DNA of 64,000 bases. It comes from Sphagnum compactum. Taxonomy: Eukaryota; Bryophyta; Sphagnopsida; Sphagnales. A program made the position numbers and the translations under genes. The notes beneath the pieces are model-generated. The model was not told the origin of the DNA. It worked only from the letters and a program-made list of their open reading frames with translations, and searched no databases. The stretch's first letter is position 1. Each line of letters opens with the position of its first letter. Shown piece by piece: positions 22,961-35,140 of this stretch. The DNA is taken from the NCBI GenBank assembly GCA_965153455.1, contig OZ234498.1, positions 18,042,001-18,106,000 on the forward strand, in the 5' to 3' direction.

Positions 22961-25900
22961 CACTATGTTGTAACATACAGTTTGAATTTTGCTCCCAACA
23001 ATTTTCCTGATGGCAGAGTTTGTGAACTAAAAGTTTGGCTATTTTGATCTGTTTTTGTTTACATGGTTGTGAAGAGTCCAGTGCCTTTTCCACAGGTCCC
23101 TTTTTGCACTAGTGAAGTAGGACTTGTGGTTTCTATTCCATACCTTCAGACTATTATTCTTAAAGCACTTGACCTTCTGACTGTTGCAACAATGCATGAG
23201 AGTTCCACATTAGAGAGTCTGACTTTTACAATTAAACTACTTAGACCATGTTGTGCCAAAACAATATTTTCTCAAAAACATTCCAGAATGATTATTTTTT
23301 GTTGTGTGAAAAAGGTCCCCTGCAGTAAACATTTCCCGAGTGCATACAATATTTTAATTAGGAAAAGTTCATACAAGTGCACCTAGCAAAAAAAACATTA
23401 CTTTCACCGACTAAAAAGCTTACTTGAATGGGCGAAATTGACCAGTAAATGTTTTGATATAAACAACAATGTTTCAAAGCAAAAGAACATTTTCTTGTAT
23501 AGTTTGATAATTTTCCCAAATCAATGTTGTATTGACCAAGTTCTTGTGTAAATATATGAAGTCCCAGATTAAAAATATGTATTCTAATGTAAGTTTAGAA
23601 TTCCAAATTTAAAACAAAAAGTTAAGTGGAAGTCAGTTTTTTTCTTCTTAAACTCCCCTCATTTTTTTTCGTACAAAAAAATCTTTCATATAATGAAAAT
23701 TTCTTGAAAAGAAAGTGAACATTTTTTAGGCTTAGTTTGACACTTTCCCCAAACTAATATCAATTTTTGGGGGTAAAAGTATGAAGTCCTAGTGTGACAT
23801 TATGTGGTCTTTTGATGCAAAAGTTAAAAGGGCTCCTTCATGGTTGGGGTTCAAAAAAAGGAAAAAAAAAGATATCACAACTTTTTTTCCACTAGTTTTT
23901 ACAAATAACAATTGCATAAAATAAAATTAAGTGAGAAAATTTGAATAGTCTAAATTAAGATAATTCATCTTGTGATGATAATTTTTCTCATGTGTACATT
24001 GGTTGGTATTTAAACCTTCGTTCAAACCTAGAAATGCAAAAAAGGTTTGAATAAGCATTTATAAAAAAATTCATATTTTTTTCGAATTATTATTTCTTGC
24101 ACATGTGACTCACACTTCAATTATAAATTTTAAGCCTAATAAATATTAAAACATAACCAAATGACCTAAAAAAAATAGTCCTTTTCTTTCTAATCTCAAA
24201 AATTAAATTTTTTTACTTAAAAAAATTTCATATGATTTTTAATAATCAAATGCATGCAATGAACATGGTCAAACATAGATGTAAGCATGCATTATTTATA
24301 AAAGAAAATTGAATCAATTATATTTCTTATTGCATTCCTTTCAATTCCTTTTATAAGAGGTGCAATTTAAACACTTGATATAGGTAAGCTTAAAGAAATC
24401 AAAAGGACATTATATAATGTTCAAATTCTTAAATTTTTAAAAATTGATTTAACATGACACCATTTTATCTATTGGCATAAAAAAATACAATATAATTACA
24501 ATGATGCAAATAGAAAAAAATTTAAAGTTGTCTTTTCTAATCCTTTAAAACTTAAGACAATCCTTTTTTATATCCCAATTGTGAATGGACCCAAAACTCC
24601 AAAAAGAAATTGAAGAAGCTCATATAAAATCAGAAGGTTTTTCTTAACTATTCTTAAGTGGAAAATAGTGTCCCATGCCATATGATTTAAATCTAGACCA
24701 TAATTTACTATAGGATCTAAAAATTACAAGAAGGGAGAAATGGAGAAAGGAAAGACAAAAGACCTATTTTAGTTGTTTAGAACAATTTTTTTAATAGCAA
24801 AGGCCAAAAAGAAAAATCAAATTTCAACTACCCTCCATAATGAATACAACATATCAAAAGCAAAAAAATGGGTGGTGAATCTGTAAGGGGTGGAAGGGGT
24901 GAAAATCAGGATGTAACGAATCCCATGATTATTGTTGGGTTTAAGATGGGGAAAATCGCATATTTTGAAATGTGATTGGGGCTTGGTTGCATGTGAAGGT
25001 TGATTATCAAAAAGGGCGCAAACCTTTGGACCTCTCATGCCCCAAGCTTTCTTGCCATACTAAAGGACATTGTTCTTCCCTCAACAAATAGAATGTATAG
25101 GTACTAATCATGATAATTCTTGGGTGGCAATCAAATAATTCCTATCCTTCAGTTGTGCCACCTCCAAAAATCAGAGAGCCTCATCTACAAATTGTTCATG
25201 TCAAAAGATTTTTGTATATTGGATCAACAATGCCTACATTCGCTAGATGTGCAAACCCTACCTTTAGAAAGAACAATATCAACATGTTGAACACAAGACT
25301 GAAATGTGAAAGATGAGAGCATGTGTGACTTTGCTCACACACCATGTGAAAGACGATTTTCCAAAGAATGGATGCAAAGTTGTCATGCACTAAATAATGT
25401 ATCTTGACACTCACAGTTACAATGAGTGTATCTTAGACGGTGGATCATACCCATTGGATCAATGGGTTGAGTTGAGTACAACCACAATGAGAAAATAACT
25501 GTGATTGGAGGATGGGTTGGTAGCTTTAGCTTGATTCAAAAGGCAAGTGTGAACACCATTGATTTTTAAAAATAGTTTAGTGTAGGAAGCTAGTTCGTCT
25601 GTGACATGAGAGAGGTGAATATAAAACCTTTAATTTGGGCTGCATGGAAATCATTCAACTTTTTAAGGGTTGTTAAGGCCAAATTCTTAATGATGCTTGA
25701 GCTAATTGTACTTGTCCCCCTAAACGCTCAACAATTTTGATACGCAAACTTAAAAAAATTGGGCATAACATTACTTGAATCTGAACGCTCTTAAAATACC
25801 CTCAACCTACATTATGTATCAAGTTCATCTATGCTATATATTCCTTTTAATAACAAGGTACTGATATTTTGGAAAAAATAATAGTTTATATGTTATTTAT

Positions 25901-26495
25901 AAACTCCGATTAGAATTAGAAATGGGACCCATTCATTTACAGGATCAACTTTAAAATTTTAATCAAATGAACATAAACACGACCATATGTGATGCCAAAT
26001 AGAACTTTCTAATACACCCCCTTCTGTTTGGGGCCTTTGGTTGAAATGGTAAGTTGCTAGCTTCAACATGAGCCAAGCGTCTAGAAGGAACGTCCTTGGT
26101 CTTGATTAAAAACTTATAGGCATAATGGATAAGGCTATAGGAGCCCAGTTCTAAACATGCTGCCATGTTAATGGCAACTCGTTTGGAAATTAGACCAATG
26201 CCATCCAATGAGATGACAACATAAACTTGACAACAAGCTAGACCCCCACATGAATTATCAAAGGGCCCTAGACCTATAAGATGCCCAAGAATTTGAGAAT
26301 TTGAGAAATATCAAGGGATACATGTCGATAAATGCAAATTAATTCAAGCTAAGGTCTAGGGATGGATTCATTGTAGAAAATATGATGAAGGTTGTGAACT
26401 GAACAGTTTAAGATGCCAAAGGTCACCTGGACATTGCACATTCTAACAAGCATATACCCTATAGAAAATATACACATGTAATGCGAAGGACTATA
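22961..26495. other. AT-rich intergenic region
   Basis: I see no gene, tRNA or transposon terminus that I can support. An 81-codon minus-strand open stretch at 25963-26208 is unrecognised. Confidence 0.45.
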
Positions 26496-26628
26496 CAGTA
26501 CAAGAGAATATGATTTTTGTCACACAAAACGTTGTCGTTCATGACACATGTGTGAGGTAAACTTTGTGGTTTCATCCATTACAATGTACAATATGTATTT
26601 ATTGTGATTACATTAAAATTTCAACTCT
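26496..26628 (+). repeat. Dispersed repeat family B, copy 2
   Basis: Begins CAGTACAAGAGAATATG and contains GTGTGAGGTAAACTTTGTGG, TTTCATCCATTACAATGTAC and ATTGTGATTACATTAAAATT. It is the same orientation as copy 3 and inverted relative to copy 1. Confidence 0.8.
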
Positions 26629-27340
26629 AATTTGGAGTTTAATGAAAATTGAAGGCAGAAAGCTTAAATAGAACAATGCAATGTGTATAAACCATTTCAA
26701 GGTCTTTCTACAGGATTGATATTCAAGTTGTAATGCAAAGTTTAGACACTTTGCTGATCATGCCATTCTATAACACTTTTAAAACTGAAACTGTGAAGCT
26801 TGGTCCATTTATTCCACTAAAAAAATAATATGAGAGGCGCTTTCCCAACATGAAACCATTATGGCAAGCAATTCCAACAAGCATGGCCAAATGCGATTTC
26901 CAGATTTTTCAGTTTTCAAAACATACTGAATCCTCATAGAAGCATTTACGAAAGTAGAATTAGCCCAGATTCCTTTCCAAATTCTTAAGTTTTGAAGATG
27001 TTTGGGATCAGGCAGATGAACAGAAGAACATGCAGTTTTATTGTGGAGAATTCTATGAACTTGCAAAAATATGGTCATGCTTCGAAAGCTGGACCTTTTG
27101 TTTGAGGTTTGTGGTACTGTTGTCATTTCATATATTGGTTCAGAAAGAATCTTCTACAGCAAGTGTATTTCACTACAAATAAGGTACTAAGAAGCGTGAT
27201 TAATGGCTAAAGGATTCCACAATAAGGAGGGGATATTACGCCTACTCATGCGTGGGAGATCTTATGGCTGTATCTTACACCAATGGGGAGGGAACATGTA
27301 CAGGCACAAGTTCCCTCCCACTCTGAAGGAGTTGGTGTAA

Positions 27341-27604
27341 GGGCATCTTTCCATTGTATGGCTGCACCTTCAGCTTTGGAAGTTTGACCTCCAGCTATTG
27401 GCTTCTGGTGTTCCAGGTTTGTATTTCAGTTTTCAAGACTGGCGAGCTGCACCCTTAGTTGCACCTTCAGCAAAGATATTTAATGCTAATGGAAAGGACC
27501 CTAGTTGCATCCCTAGCTGCACCTTCAGCTTTGGAATTCATACGAATGGAAAGTAACTGGACCCTCCAAAGTTGAAGGTGCAGCAACTCGACGGAAAGAT
27601 GCCC
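27341..27604. mobile_element. Tourist-like MITE with long terminal inverted repeats, 264 bp
   Basis: The left end GGGCATCTTTCCATTGTATG continues GCTGCACCTTCAGCTTTGGA. The reverse complement of the right end is GGGCATCTTTCCGTCGAGTT, then GCTGCACCTTCAACTTTGGA. The inverted repeats are therefore about 40 bp. TAA flanks both sides (27338-27340 and 27605-27607). The interior also repeats GCTGCACCTTCAGC-like blocks. Confidence 0.88.
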
Positions 27605-27789
27605 TAAGAACCCTCCCCCTCCTACGCCTTGTGATATACCTATGAACTTAGGTCCATGATATTAATCTTCATCTGATGTTTTACTATAAGGTGATGGACA
27701 TCCCTGAAGTGCAGGGTTGGAGTTGGCTATCTCCTTGTCCTAGGCAGCTTGTTTTGTCCATGTCCGGAACCGGCCTATTAACTTAAACA

Positions 27790-28350
27790 TTAAGGTCTGG
27801 GGTGGCAGGTTACATGTTACTTTATTGATTAGATTATGGGACATAATCTTTTAGTGATGATCTCATACACCTCATGTAATGTGTATGTTGAAAAATCAAA
27901 ATGTATATGTCAAGAACATGATTTTCTTTTTCAAATCATTGAATCTGCCACCCCAGACCTTAATGTCATGGAATGGTCTAAGTGCCATTGCCCATTATGT
28001 TGTGTCTCAGGTGCACACCTACCTCATTCGCCCTGGCAGGCCCACTTGGCACCTTACCCAATTTATAATGGGCAGGGGCTTGACCATTCCATAGTAAATT
28101 AAGGTCTGGGGCGGCAGATTATGTCATTTTCTTGACTGCATTAATATATGACATAGCCTTCCAGTGATGATCACACAATTGGAAGTGTGACCAAAATGTG
28201 TCTGTTGAACATGAATTTTTCTTCAAATCATTGAATCTCCCAGTTTCCAGACCTTAATGTCATGGAATCCGGCCTCACCCTTGCCCACTATGTTGTGTGT
28301 CACCTAGCTCGCCCTAGCAAGCTCACCTGGCACCTCCCCCTTGAACCTAA
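27790..28350. repeat. Tandem pair of ~309-bp units, each with a TTAA-flanked inverted-repeat segment
   Basis: Unit 1 contains TTAA (27790-27793), then GGTCTGGGGTGGCAG and its perfect inverse CTGCCACCCCAGACC, closed by TTAA (27960-27963). Unit 2 repeats this from TTAA at 28099-28102 to 28254-28257 with a degraded right arm. Both units share a downstream stretch (ATGTCATGGAAT..., GCCCA(T/C)TATGTTGTGT, CACCT.GCTCGCCCT..CA). The 166- and 151-bp inner segments look like small piggyBac-type (TTAA) elements or foldbacks that were duplicated with their flank. Confidence 0.7.
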
Positions 28351-29228
28351 TGGAAAGCACCAAACAGGCACAAGGAATTATATGTGGCACTGAGCTTGAT
28401 GCAGTTGCAAGACACTGGTGTCCAGCAGGAAAAATATGGGCTTTAGGGGTGGGGCGTGAATACAACTAGTACATGATTATGAAGTCCTAGAGGTGTTTGG
28501 AAGTTAGGTTGAGGAAAGAAGCGCCCTGGATTGCAATCAAATCCTGTTCAAAGAGATTATTATAACCAGAAAATATTTAAATAACCAAAACCTAGAGCTT
28601 AGCATGGGAATTAAAAATATTAATTAAAATTTCCAAATCTCTCATATTGTTTCTCATGGCAACCAGCTAATCATCTAATTTTTGAAATGCACAAGATGAG
28701 TTCTACTGATCAACCTCGCTTGCACTAGTTACTTTCTCTGCCGTCGCTAGACGTTGCGTCGACCGAAGTCCTCGAGCAACGTCCCTCAACCTCCAGCAGC
28801 AGCTACAGCTTCGCTTCTAGCGTTAATCCTTGGCCCATCGTCATCATGATGTTGTATGAATCTAGCTATTATATTATGTGCCCGCTAGATTAACGTTAAC
28901 TGCATGCTAATCGATCGAGGGTCCGGACCTGCAGCAGCAGCTAGTGGCTTGATCCGTGTGTTCAGCAGATAAATTCACCATCTGCTGAATCGTTCACATG
29001 AGTTCAAGTTTGCATGTGGTTTGTAGTTTGGGTAATCTATTTTTTATCTACCTAGCTGATCATCACTCTACTTCACCTAATTAATTCAGCAATAAGAAGT
29101 GAACTCTGTAAAATTGTTTTTAGTCGAGATGCAATTAGTGAACTACATCTTGATTAACAGCATGCATGCATGTCCAGCTTAAATGCAAGTAGAACTAGTT
29201 TGTTTGTTGTTGTTGTTAAAATCAGGAT

Positions 29229-31535
29229 CTAGTTGAAAGAGTACTGATCCGAAGAAATATCTGAACGGAGACGGTTGCAGCTCATGACTAGCTGCTGCTG
29301 CTCCTCTGGATACTCGCGAATGGACACAGCTGGTGCTGCATGATGATGATGATGAGTTGGATCCAGTCTTTTGTGTCCCGTGTGCAAAGGAACACCAAAA
29401 AGCTTTGGAGGATTCTTGCAAGTAGTATTATGGTCCAGCTGATGATGGTCCGCGCCTACGTGATCTCGACTGATAGTGATAACCTTGGGACAAGCTGCAG
29501 CGCTATTATTTGAAGTAGTTGTTGAATCTTGCAGAAACAACTCGTTTAAGAAGGAAAGTGTAGAAACCAAGTGCTGCTTAGGGCCCGCGACATTCGCTGC
29601 TGAGTCGACTCGGTCGACCCGCTGCTGGACAACCCCTGCAGCTGACGAGTCTCGAAGCTTTGTTGCTAGCCCTTCCACATTCGACAGGCTAATGCCGAAA
29701 TTGCCGCAGACGCCTTTTATTCTATTACACGTAGAAATCATGGAAACACAAAGAATAAATTGGCTTTCAAGATGCTTATCGTCCGTAACTACCTTTGGAG
29801 ATCAGCCGATAATAGGAAGCAAGATAAAAACAGCACGCGATGAAAGAAAGAGATCTCATTACAACAAAAGACTTAGTTGTCGCACTTAGGGTCGCTTTCC
29901 ATTGGGCTGCTCTCATCACAGCTAGACAGAGTAAAGCTGTGATCGCAGCAGGCTAATGGAAAGCCACTGGCATGAGTGGTGTTGTAAAAGTTGCTTTCCA
30001 TTGCATAGCTTCAATGGGCTAAAAACTTGTAAGTAATAAATGCTAATAGCTTGACGGTTTAGGTAGTTTAATTACTTTTTAGATACACATAGGTTCTAAT
30101 TTTAAAAATGTGACACATGTCCCCTTACGATGACTCACAGCGACTTTGAGCCCAGTTTGATTTAAACATGTAATGGAAAGGGGTTGAATTATGATAGAAT
30201 CTGTCATAACAGCCCCCTAATTGAAAGATGTCCTTAAGAAGGCAGCTTACATTGTCTCATCACTATAAAAGAATGTGGATTTTCTCACACAAAAAGTGGC
30301 TGTTCATGACACAATATGTGTGAGATAAGCTTTGTGGTTTCATCGATTACAATGTATAGTGAGCAATGTTTATTGTGACATGTATTACAATAAAATGACA
30401 ATTTGACATTAGGGAATGGCACATATTAATATCTTTGTGGCTAGAGATTAGCTCCATAGGTATGATCAATGAAAGTAAATAGGATAAGGAGGAATAGCCA
30501 GAACTCTACCTGCTCAAGCATGCCTGCTGCTGCTGAGGACTTGCTGCGGCTGCAAGCTGCTGCTTATCGTCGTACAACAGTCTGCGAAGTCTTGAGACTT
30601 CTGAAAGCAGGAGCGTGTTGTCTTTGCGCAGCTTCTCATTCTCATCGGAAATGAAGGTACGACCATGACCGACGATGACGTTGTGGTCATGCACAGCTGG
30701 GGGATCGAGAATTATTGCAGGTCGTGGCGATGATGATGATAACGGGGTCGTGGTGGTGGTGGAGAGAACTGACCAGCTGTGATTCTGCTGCTGCAGCTCG
30801 GCGGCTCGCGGGGGATTGGATGCCGAATTCGCCGTCCTTCGATGATGCGGAACTGCTGCAGGAATGGACTTTCCAGAGGAGGCTGCAGCTGGCGGCACGC
30901 TCTTCCTCCTGTGAATCTTGGAGAGCAAATGAATCTGTCCTCGCCTGAAGAAATCGTTCCCGAATTCCCATCGATAGGGTACCAATTTCTTAAATCCCTG
31001 GAGCGCGCCCCAGAAACAACAGCCCGGTCAGATGCATCCCACGTTAAGGAGCTAATCGCATCATGTGTAATCCTTGGGTGATCCCTAGCTACAAACCATA
31101 TATGTTATTTAAGAATTGCATGATCTACTACAAGAGTTGACTGACTTATTCAAAACAGCAGCTTATAGGAGCTTCAGCTGAGATGGTAAACAGCAGCTTG
31201 CAGTACAATTTTTGAACTCGTCTTTGGTTCAAAGGGTCACAGACATGATCACTAACATAGGTGTTGAGCTGTCGGACAAAGCTGGAGAAGTTGCTGTGTT
31301 TGAAGTATTTGGGCAGCAAAACTCTAGCAAACTCTGGTGGCCGCCACACTACGAACGACGAAGTATCACTGTCCTTCCAAGAAACTATGTAGTCTGTTTC
31401 TGGATTGTTAACGAGATGATAGGTTTTGGTCAAGAATGGCGCTGGCACTGATTTGTGACAGTCGTACAGCAGCAAACTCGACGACGTCGACGTTCCCCCT
31501 CCCTCAGCGGCAGCTGTGCAGGTATCCAGCGACAT
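29229..31535 (-). CDS. HSFB: Class B heat shock transcription factor
   Basis: Exons 31257-31535, 30510-30997 and 29229-29721 join in phases 0 and 2 (donors GTTAGT and GTAGAG) to give 419 residues. The DNA-binding domain spans about residues 28-122: [57 protein letters not shown], then after the conserved intron [21 protein letters not shown] short HR-A/B coiled coil follows at about 211-240 ([19 protein letters not shown]) without the insertion typical of class A. KLFGVPL at 362-368 is the class B repressor tetrapeptide LFGV, with basic HKR just after it. [11 protein letters not shown] run and an acidic/Gln tail end the protein. It should bind heat shock elements as a trimer in the nucleus and act mainly as a repressor. 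The second intron, after the coiled coil, is unusual for the family and holds two repeats. Confidence 0.95.
29889..30233. mobile_element. Tourist-like MITE inside HSF intron 2, 345 bp
   Basis: The left end GGGTCGCTTTCCATTGGGCT resembles the reverse complement of the right end, GGACATCTTTCAATTAGGGG, and both are followed by a CTG/ACAG block (GCTCTCATCACAG against GCTGTTATGACAG). TTA flanks both sides (29886-29888 and 30234-30236). The ends also resemble the 27341 MITE (GG.CATCTTTCCATT). Confidence 0.75.
30261..30421 (+). repeat. Dispersed repeat family B, copy 3, in HSF intron 2
   Basis: It carries AAAAGAATGTGGATTTTCTC, ACACAAAAAGTGGCTGTTCA, GATAAGCTTTGTGGTTTCAT and TTTATTGTGACATGTATTAC, colinear with 26496-26628 and with the inverted copy at 20763-20919. 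Confidence 0.8.
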
Positions 31536-33345
31536 ATCTCATATGAAGAAGAATTGCTTTAAACTGGAAACCTGATCAAGCAGCAGTTGCGCAGCAGACC
31601 GTGTCTAGTAGTTCAATCACGTGCACAAGCTCAAGGCGCTTAAAACGCATGCCGACATATATTGCAATCCCTAAGTCTCAACAACATACCTTATGCTGTT
31701 CAATTACTCAACATTCTCGTGAATGCTTGTCCTTGAATCCAGTACGCAGTCCAGTACTAGTACAAGAGACTCAACCATTTTAGTTTCTCAACATTTAAAC
31801 CGAGACTTCACTGATCATCCACATCTCCATCAATGTCAACCTGCTGATCAATAGACTAAAGCCCTCCTGACATGTGAAATTAGCTACGAATCAAACCACC
31901 TGCAGACGTACCAGGGCGGCACGCACAATTATATTAGATCACAAGTTTGCGCCATTTTTGCTCCCCGGGATTGTGCTTGCAAACCCTACTAAAAAATTCC
32001 TGCGAACAAGCTGCTGCAGGACACGGCTTTAAAACACTCTCTTTAACGAGCGAATAAAACTAGCTAGCTGCGTCCACCCACCAGCCCCAATTAATGAACA
32101 GACAGAACCAGACTTATAAAAGAGACCCTAGCTAATCATTTTAAAGCTGCTGGTCGAGCGAGAGACATGAATATGCGAGTCTGAAATTACAAGTCGTTTC
32201 ATCCGGTTACTGAACCAGAATGTTTAGCAGAGCTAGACGTTAGTGTGTGTTGCCTTTGGGGTTTGTTGGCGGAACAAACAGCAGCTCCCTGGATTATAAT
32301 TTCTTCAGGAAGAATCTGGAAACCGCGAGTCCGGCAGGCAGGCAGGCAAGGAATGCAGGACAGGCAAGGCAGCAGGCTCGCACTGCGGGTACTTAGTTAC
32401 AATAGTTGCTTGCTGAACTTTGGCACGTGCATGGTAACTGCTGGACCGATGGAGTTGATGACGATGAAGTAGTAGATGATAGCTTGCTAGCTAGGGATCA
32501 TCATCACGATTTCGATCCCATTGCGGCAGTTTTGAAATAGTTTACAGCTCAGCGACTAACTAGCCTAATAACTGTTGCTAAGAGTGAGACACCAGTTGCT
32601 ACCTAGCTAGCTAGATAGCACACGGCACAAGGGAGCTAGTTAGGTAGCAGCCTTTTCTTTGCCTTTATTAAAATTCTATATAAAATTAAAGGTGCTAAAA
32701 TCATGTGCTTCTTCATATTTTCAATTTCCAGATATCTGTACATAGTTCAAGTAGGTAGCCAAGCATACAGACACATATTTTTAAAATTTTACTTTCATAT
32801 TTAGCTTATTACCAAATCTGGCTAAATCTTCCTGTGGATCATCAGCACTTTGGCCATAACACAAAATTGCCAAAAAAAACACACTGCTAGCTACCTAGCT
32901 GATGAACAAGAGCTGTAAGAGCGTACCAGATACACAAACATTGGGATGCTGGTACACACTGTCTGCAGCAGCAGCAGTAATGCATGTACTGACCCAACTG
33001 GAAGTAACTCATGTTCCAACACACTTCCCCATAAAGCTATGCAGCTCGGGGCGCCAGAATCATTAGAGCACGATCGGCCGCACATGTAAAGTTCCGAGAA
33101 GATGCCGCAGCAAAGGTACAATTTTTTGGCCAGAGTGAACTAGCACCACACTAGTGCACCATGAAGGAGGAGGACATCGGATGGTATAAAATGTAAGGTG
33201 GTAGAAAACAGTTTTCTGTAGGATTCCAGTTTTGCTAGCTTAACCATGCTAGTTAAACTCAGTTGCCTTTTTAGATTTATCGCCAGCTTTACTTGCCAAC
33301 AAATTGCCTGTAACTAGAACTTACTGATTGTTAGTAGGTAAGAAC
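31536..33345 (-). promoter_or_regulatory. Upstream region of the HSF gene with one heat shock element candidate
   Basis: This is a GC-richer, repeat-poor 1.8 kb with many CTAGCTAG blocks. TTCAGGAA at 32303-32310 (nTTCnnGAAn), with an extra TTC before and GAA after it, is a plausible heat shock element about 0.77 kb upstream of the start codon. HSFB genes are commonly heat-inducible through such sites. No other gene was recognised here. Confidence 0.4.
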
Positions 33346-33348
33346 TAA

Positions 33349-33710
33349 GAACATACCCATCCGAGCTCAGTATGTGACCCTGCAAATATTTCTCACATCC
33401 AAGTTGTAGTTATTTAACTTTTTCCAAACGCACCTATAAAACTAAAATAGGAACTGCAAATAGGTGGAAGACTACTAATAGCCAAGGTCCTGGACCAATC
33501 ACTATGATTGACCAATCAGAAATAGGGAGCAGCAGGTAGATTATATTTATTACACTCCTCTATGCACAGTTTTGCTATGCCTTTTACCAGCCTCAGCAAA
33601 CTGTACAAAAATGCTTGGCCAAAACCTATTTGATGAGCCAGACTGGTGTATTCTGACTTTTCTTCACCAATTTAATGTTCAGGGTCACATACGGACTGCT
33701 CGGCACCCTC
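33349..33710. mobile_element. Tourist-like MITE, 362 bp, same family as 1251-1610
   Basis: The interior matches the 1251 element (TATTTCTCACATCCAAGTT, ACTGCAAATAGGTGG, ACTAATAGC, GACCAATCA, TATTTATTA.ACTC). The termini are diverged, but the subterminal CAGTATGTGACCCTG (left) matches CGTATGTGACCCTG (right, reverse complement). TAA flanks both sides (33346-33348 and 33711-33713). Confidence 0.82.
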
Positions 33711-34035
33711 TAAGGAGAGAAAACCAATGTATAAATCATCTATTTTATCTAGTGTCAATAAACCACCTATTTTCTTACCTACCTACATATAGGACCTACT
33801 TATTACAGAATTGATTACCAAAGTGAAACCAGATTTTATTAGTCAGTTAAGGTTCATCCCTAACTGAGTTGTACCGGGCATCCAGTGGATGCTGGGTCAC
33901 TCTGGCCCCAATACAGTTAATGTGGTGAAATTTGAAGCTGGATACTCTAGTAAATCTGCTAATCGTGCGGCAAAATCTCCTCCCCTCAAAAGTAAAAACC
34001 CCAACTCCAAAAAAATTTAGAGTTCTGACAAGAAG

Positions 34036-34235
34036 ACCTAGAGAAAGAGAGTACCCAACAAGCATGATTGGATTCACGAAGCCAAAAGATTCACACAAAA
34101 GGACATGAACCTGGAATTAGGTAGAACAAGGGCCCTAGAGAAAGAGAGTACCCAACAACCATGATTGGATTAACGAAGCATCGATTCACCAAAAAAGGAC
34201 ATGAATGACACTGAAAAAATTAGGTAGCTAAAATT
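34036..34235. repeat. Two-copy tandem repeat, 97-bp period
   Basis: CTAGAGAAAGAGAGTACCCA recurs at 34038 and 34135. Both are followed by ACAA(G/C)CATGATTGGATT and ACGAAGC, and later by AAAAGGACATGAA. Confidence 0.85.
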
Positions 34236-34393
34236 ATTATGCAACCAAACACCACCCCCAGACTATTCATTATCTCCAGCTTCAAGTGCAGCTCTGACAG
34301 CGTCTCCAATGCCAGCAGTAGAATGGCCTATGCCCTGTACTTTGGATGAAGTATTACAATCTTTGAAGAGTGTGAAGCTCAGTTTAGACCTGT

Positions 34394-34545
34394 AAAATGC
34401 ACCGGATACAGTGGCTTTCAAAAGGCCAGTCAGAGAAAATGACTGCTCTCGATTGGCCGACCACAGTAATATGCACTGGATACAGTGACTTACAAAATGC
34501 CAGTCAAAGAAAATGACCACTCAGGACCGGTCGGCCATAATAGTT
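34394..34545. repeat. Two-copy tandem repeat, 74-bp period
   Basis: ATGCAC(C/T)GGATACAGTG, CCAGTCA(G/A)AGAAAATGAC and (T/C)GGCCGACCA/TCGGCCATA blocks recur at 34396 and 34470. Confidence 0.8.
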
Positions 34546-34797
34546 GGCCCAGGTGGTCATGTTCATTTTACACTGTCCATTTTCTCATGTCTATGAGTGA
34601 GTATGTGGAAATAGTAATATATGTTAAGGGAAACAAAAGGTGGCAAATAACCAAATAGGGGTGTCGGTGGAAACATCCTCAATATATATCCCATAAAAAA
34701 CTTGACTATCATGCTGTTATGAAACTTTTTGTTATGAAACTTTGAAGAGAACTTAGCCGTGTGCTTGGCTCATAGCAAACTATTTTTTCTCCTTTTA

Positions 34798-35066
34798 GAA
34801 CATTTTCAGTGGTGCTCCCTTATTTGTGCTTGCACCAATATCTCCACATTCACAATGCATAACTTTTTCCCCTCCTCATCAATTCTAGTGAAAAAAAGCC
34901 TCCCCACTTGAGCCATTCAATATGAGTGATCAATTGAAAAAATCAATTTCATTTAATGCAATGTTTGTGACTGCTAATACTCAGGTTTAAATTCATACCA
35001 TTTGACTGGTAAACTTCACCTAAACATAGTGTGCATGAGTTCTTACTGCTATTGGTGAAGATGCTC
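34798..35066. mobile_element. Tourist-like MITE, 269 bp
   Basis: The left end GAACATTTTCA and the reverse complement of the right end, GAGCATCTTCA, agree at 9 of 11 positions. They match the consensus GRRCATCTYC of the other MITEs here. TTA flanks both sides (34795-34797 and 35067-35069). The inner inverted similarity is weak. Confidence 0.6.
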
Positions 35067-35140
35067 TTACCATGGTACAAATAGCGACATGTCTTCACAA
35101 TTTCTTCTACATTTGAGGATGAGCCGCCCCCCCCCCCCAT

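Noticed and set aside
29476-29889. Plus-strand open frame of 137 codons
   Set aside because: It lies antisense to HSF exon 3 and intron 2 and its composition is explained by the HSF coding strand.
30469-31081. Plus-strand open frames over the HSF exon 2 region
   Set aside because: They are antisense shadows of the GC-rich HSF coding sequence, with no conserved motifs.
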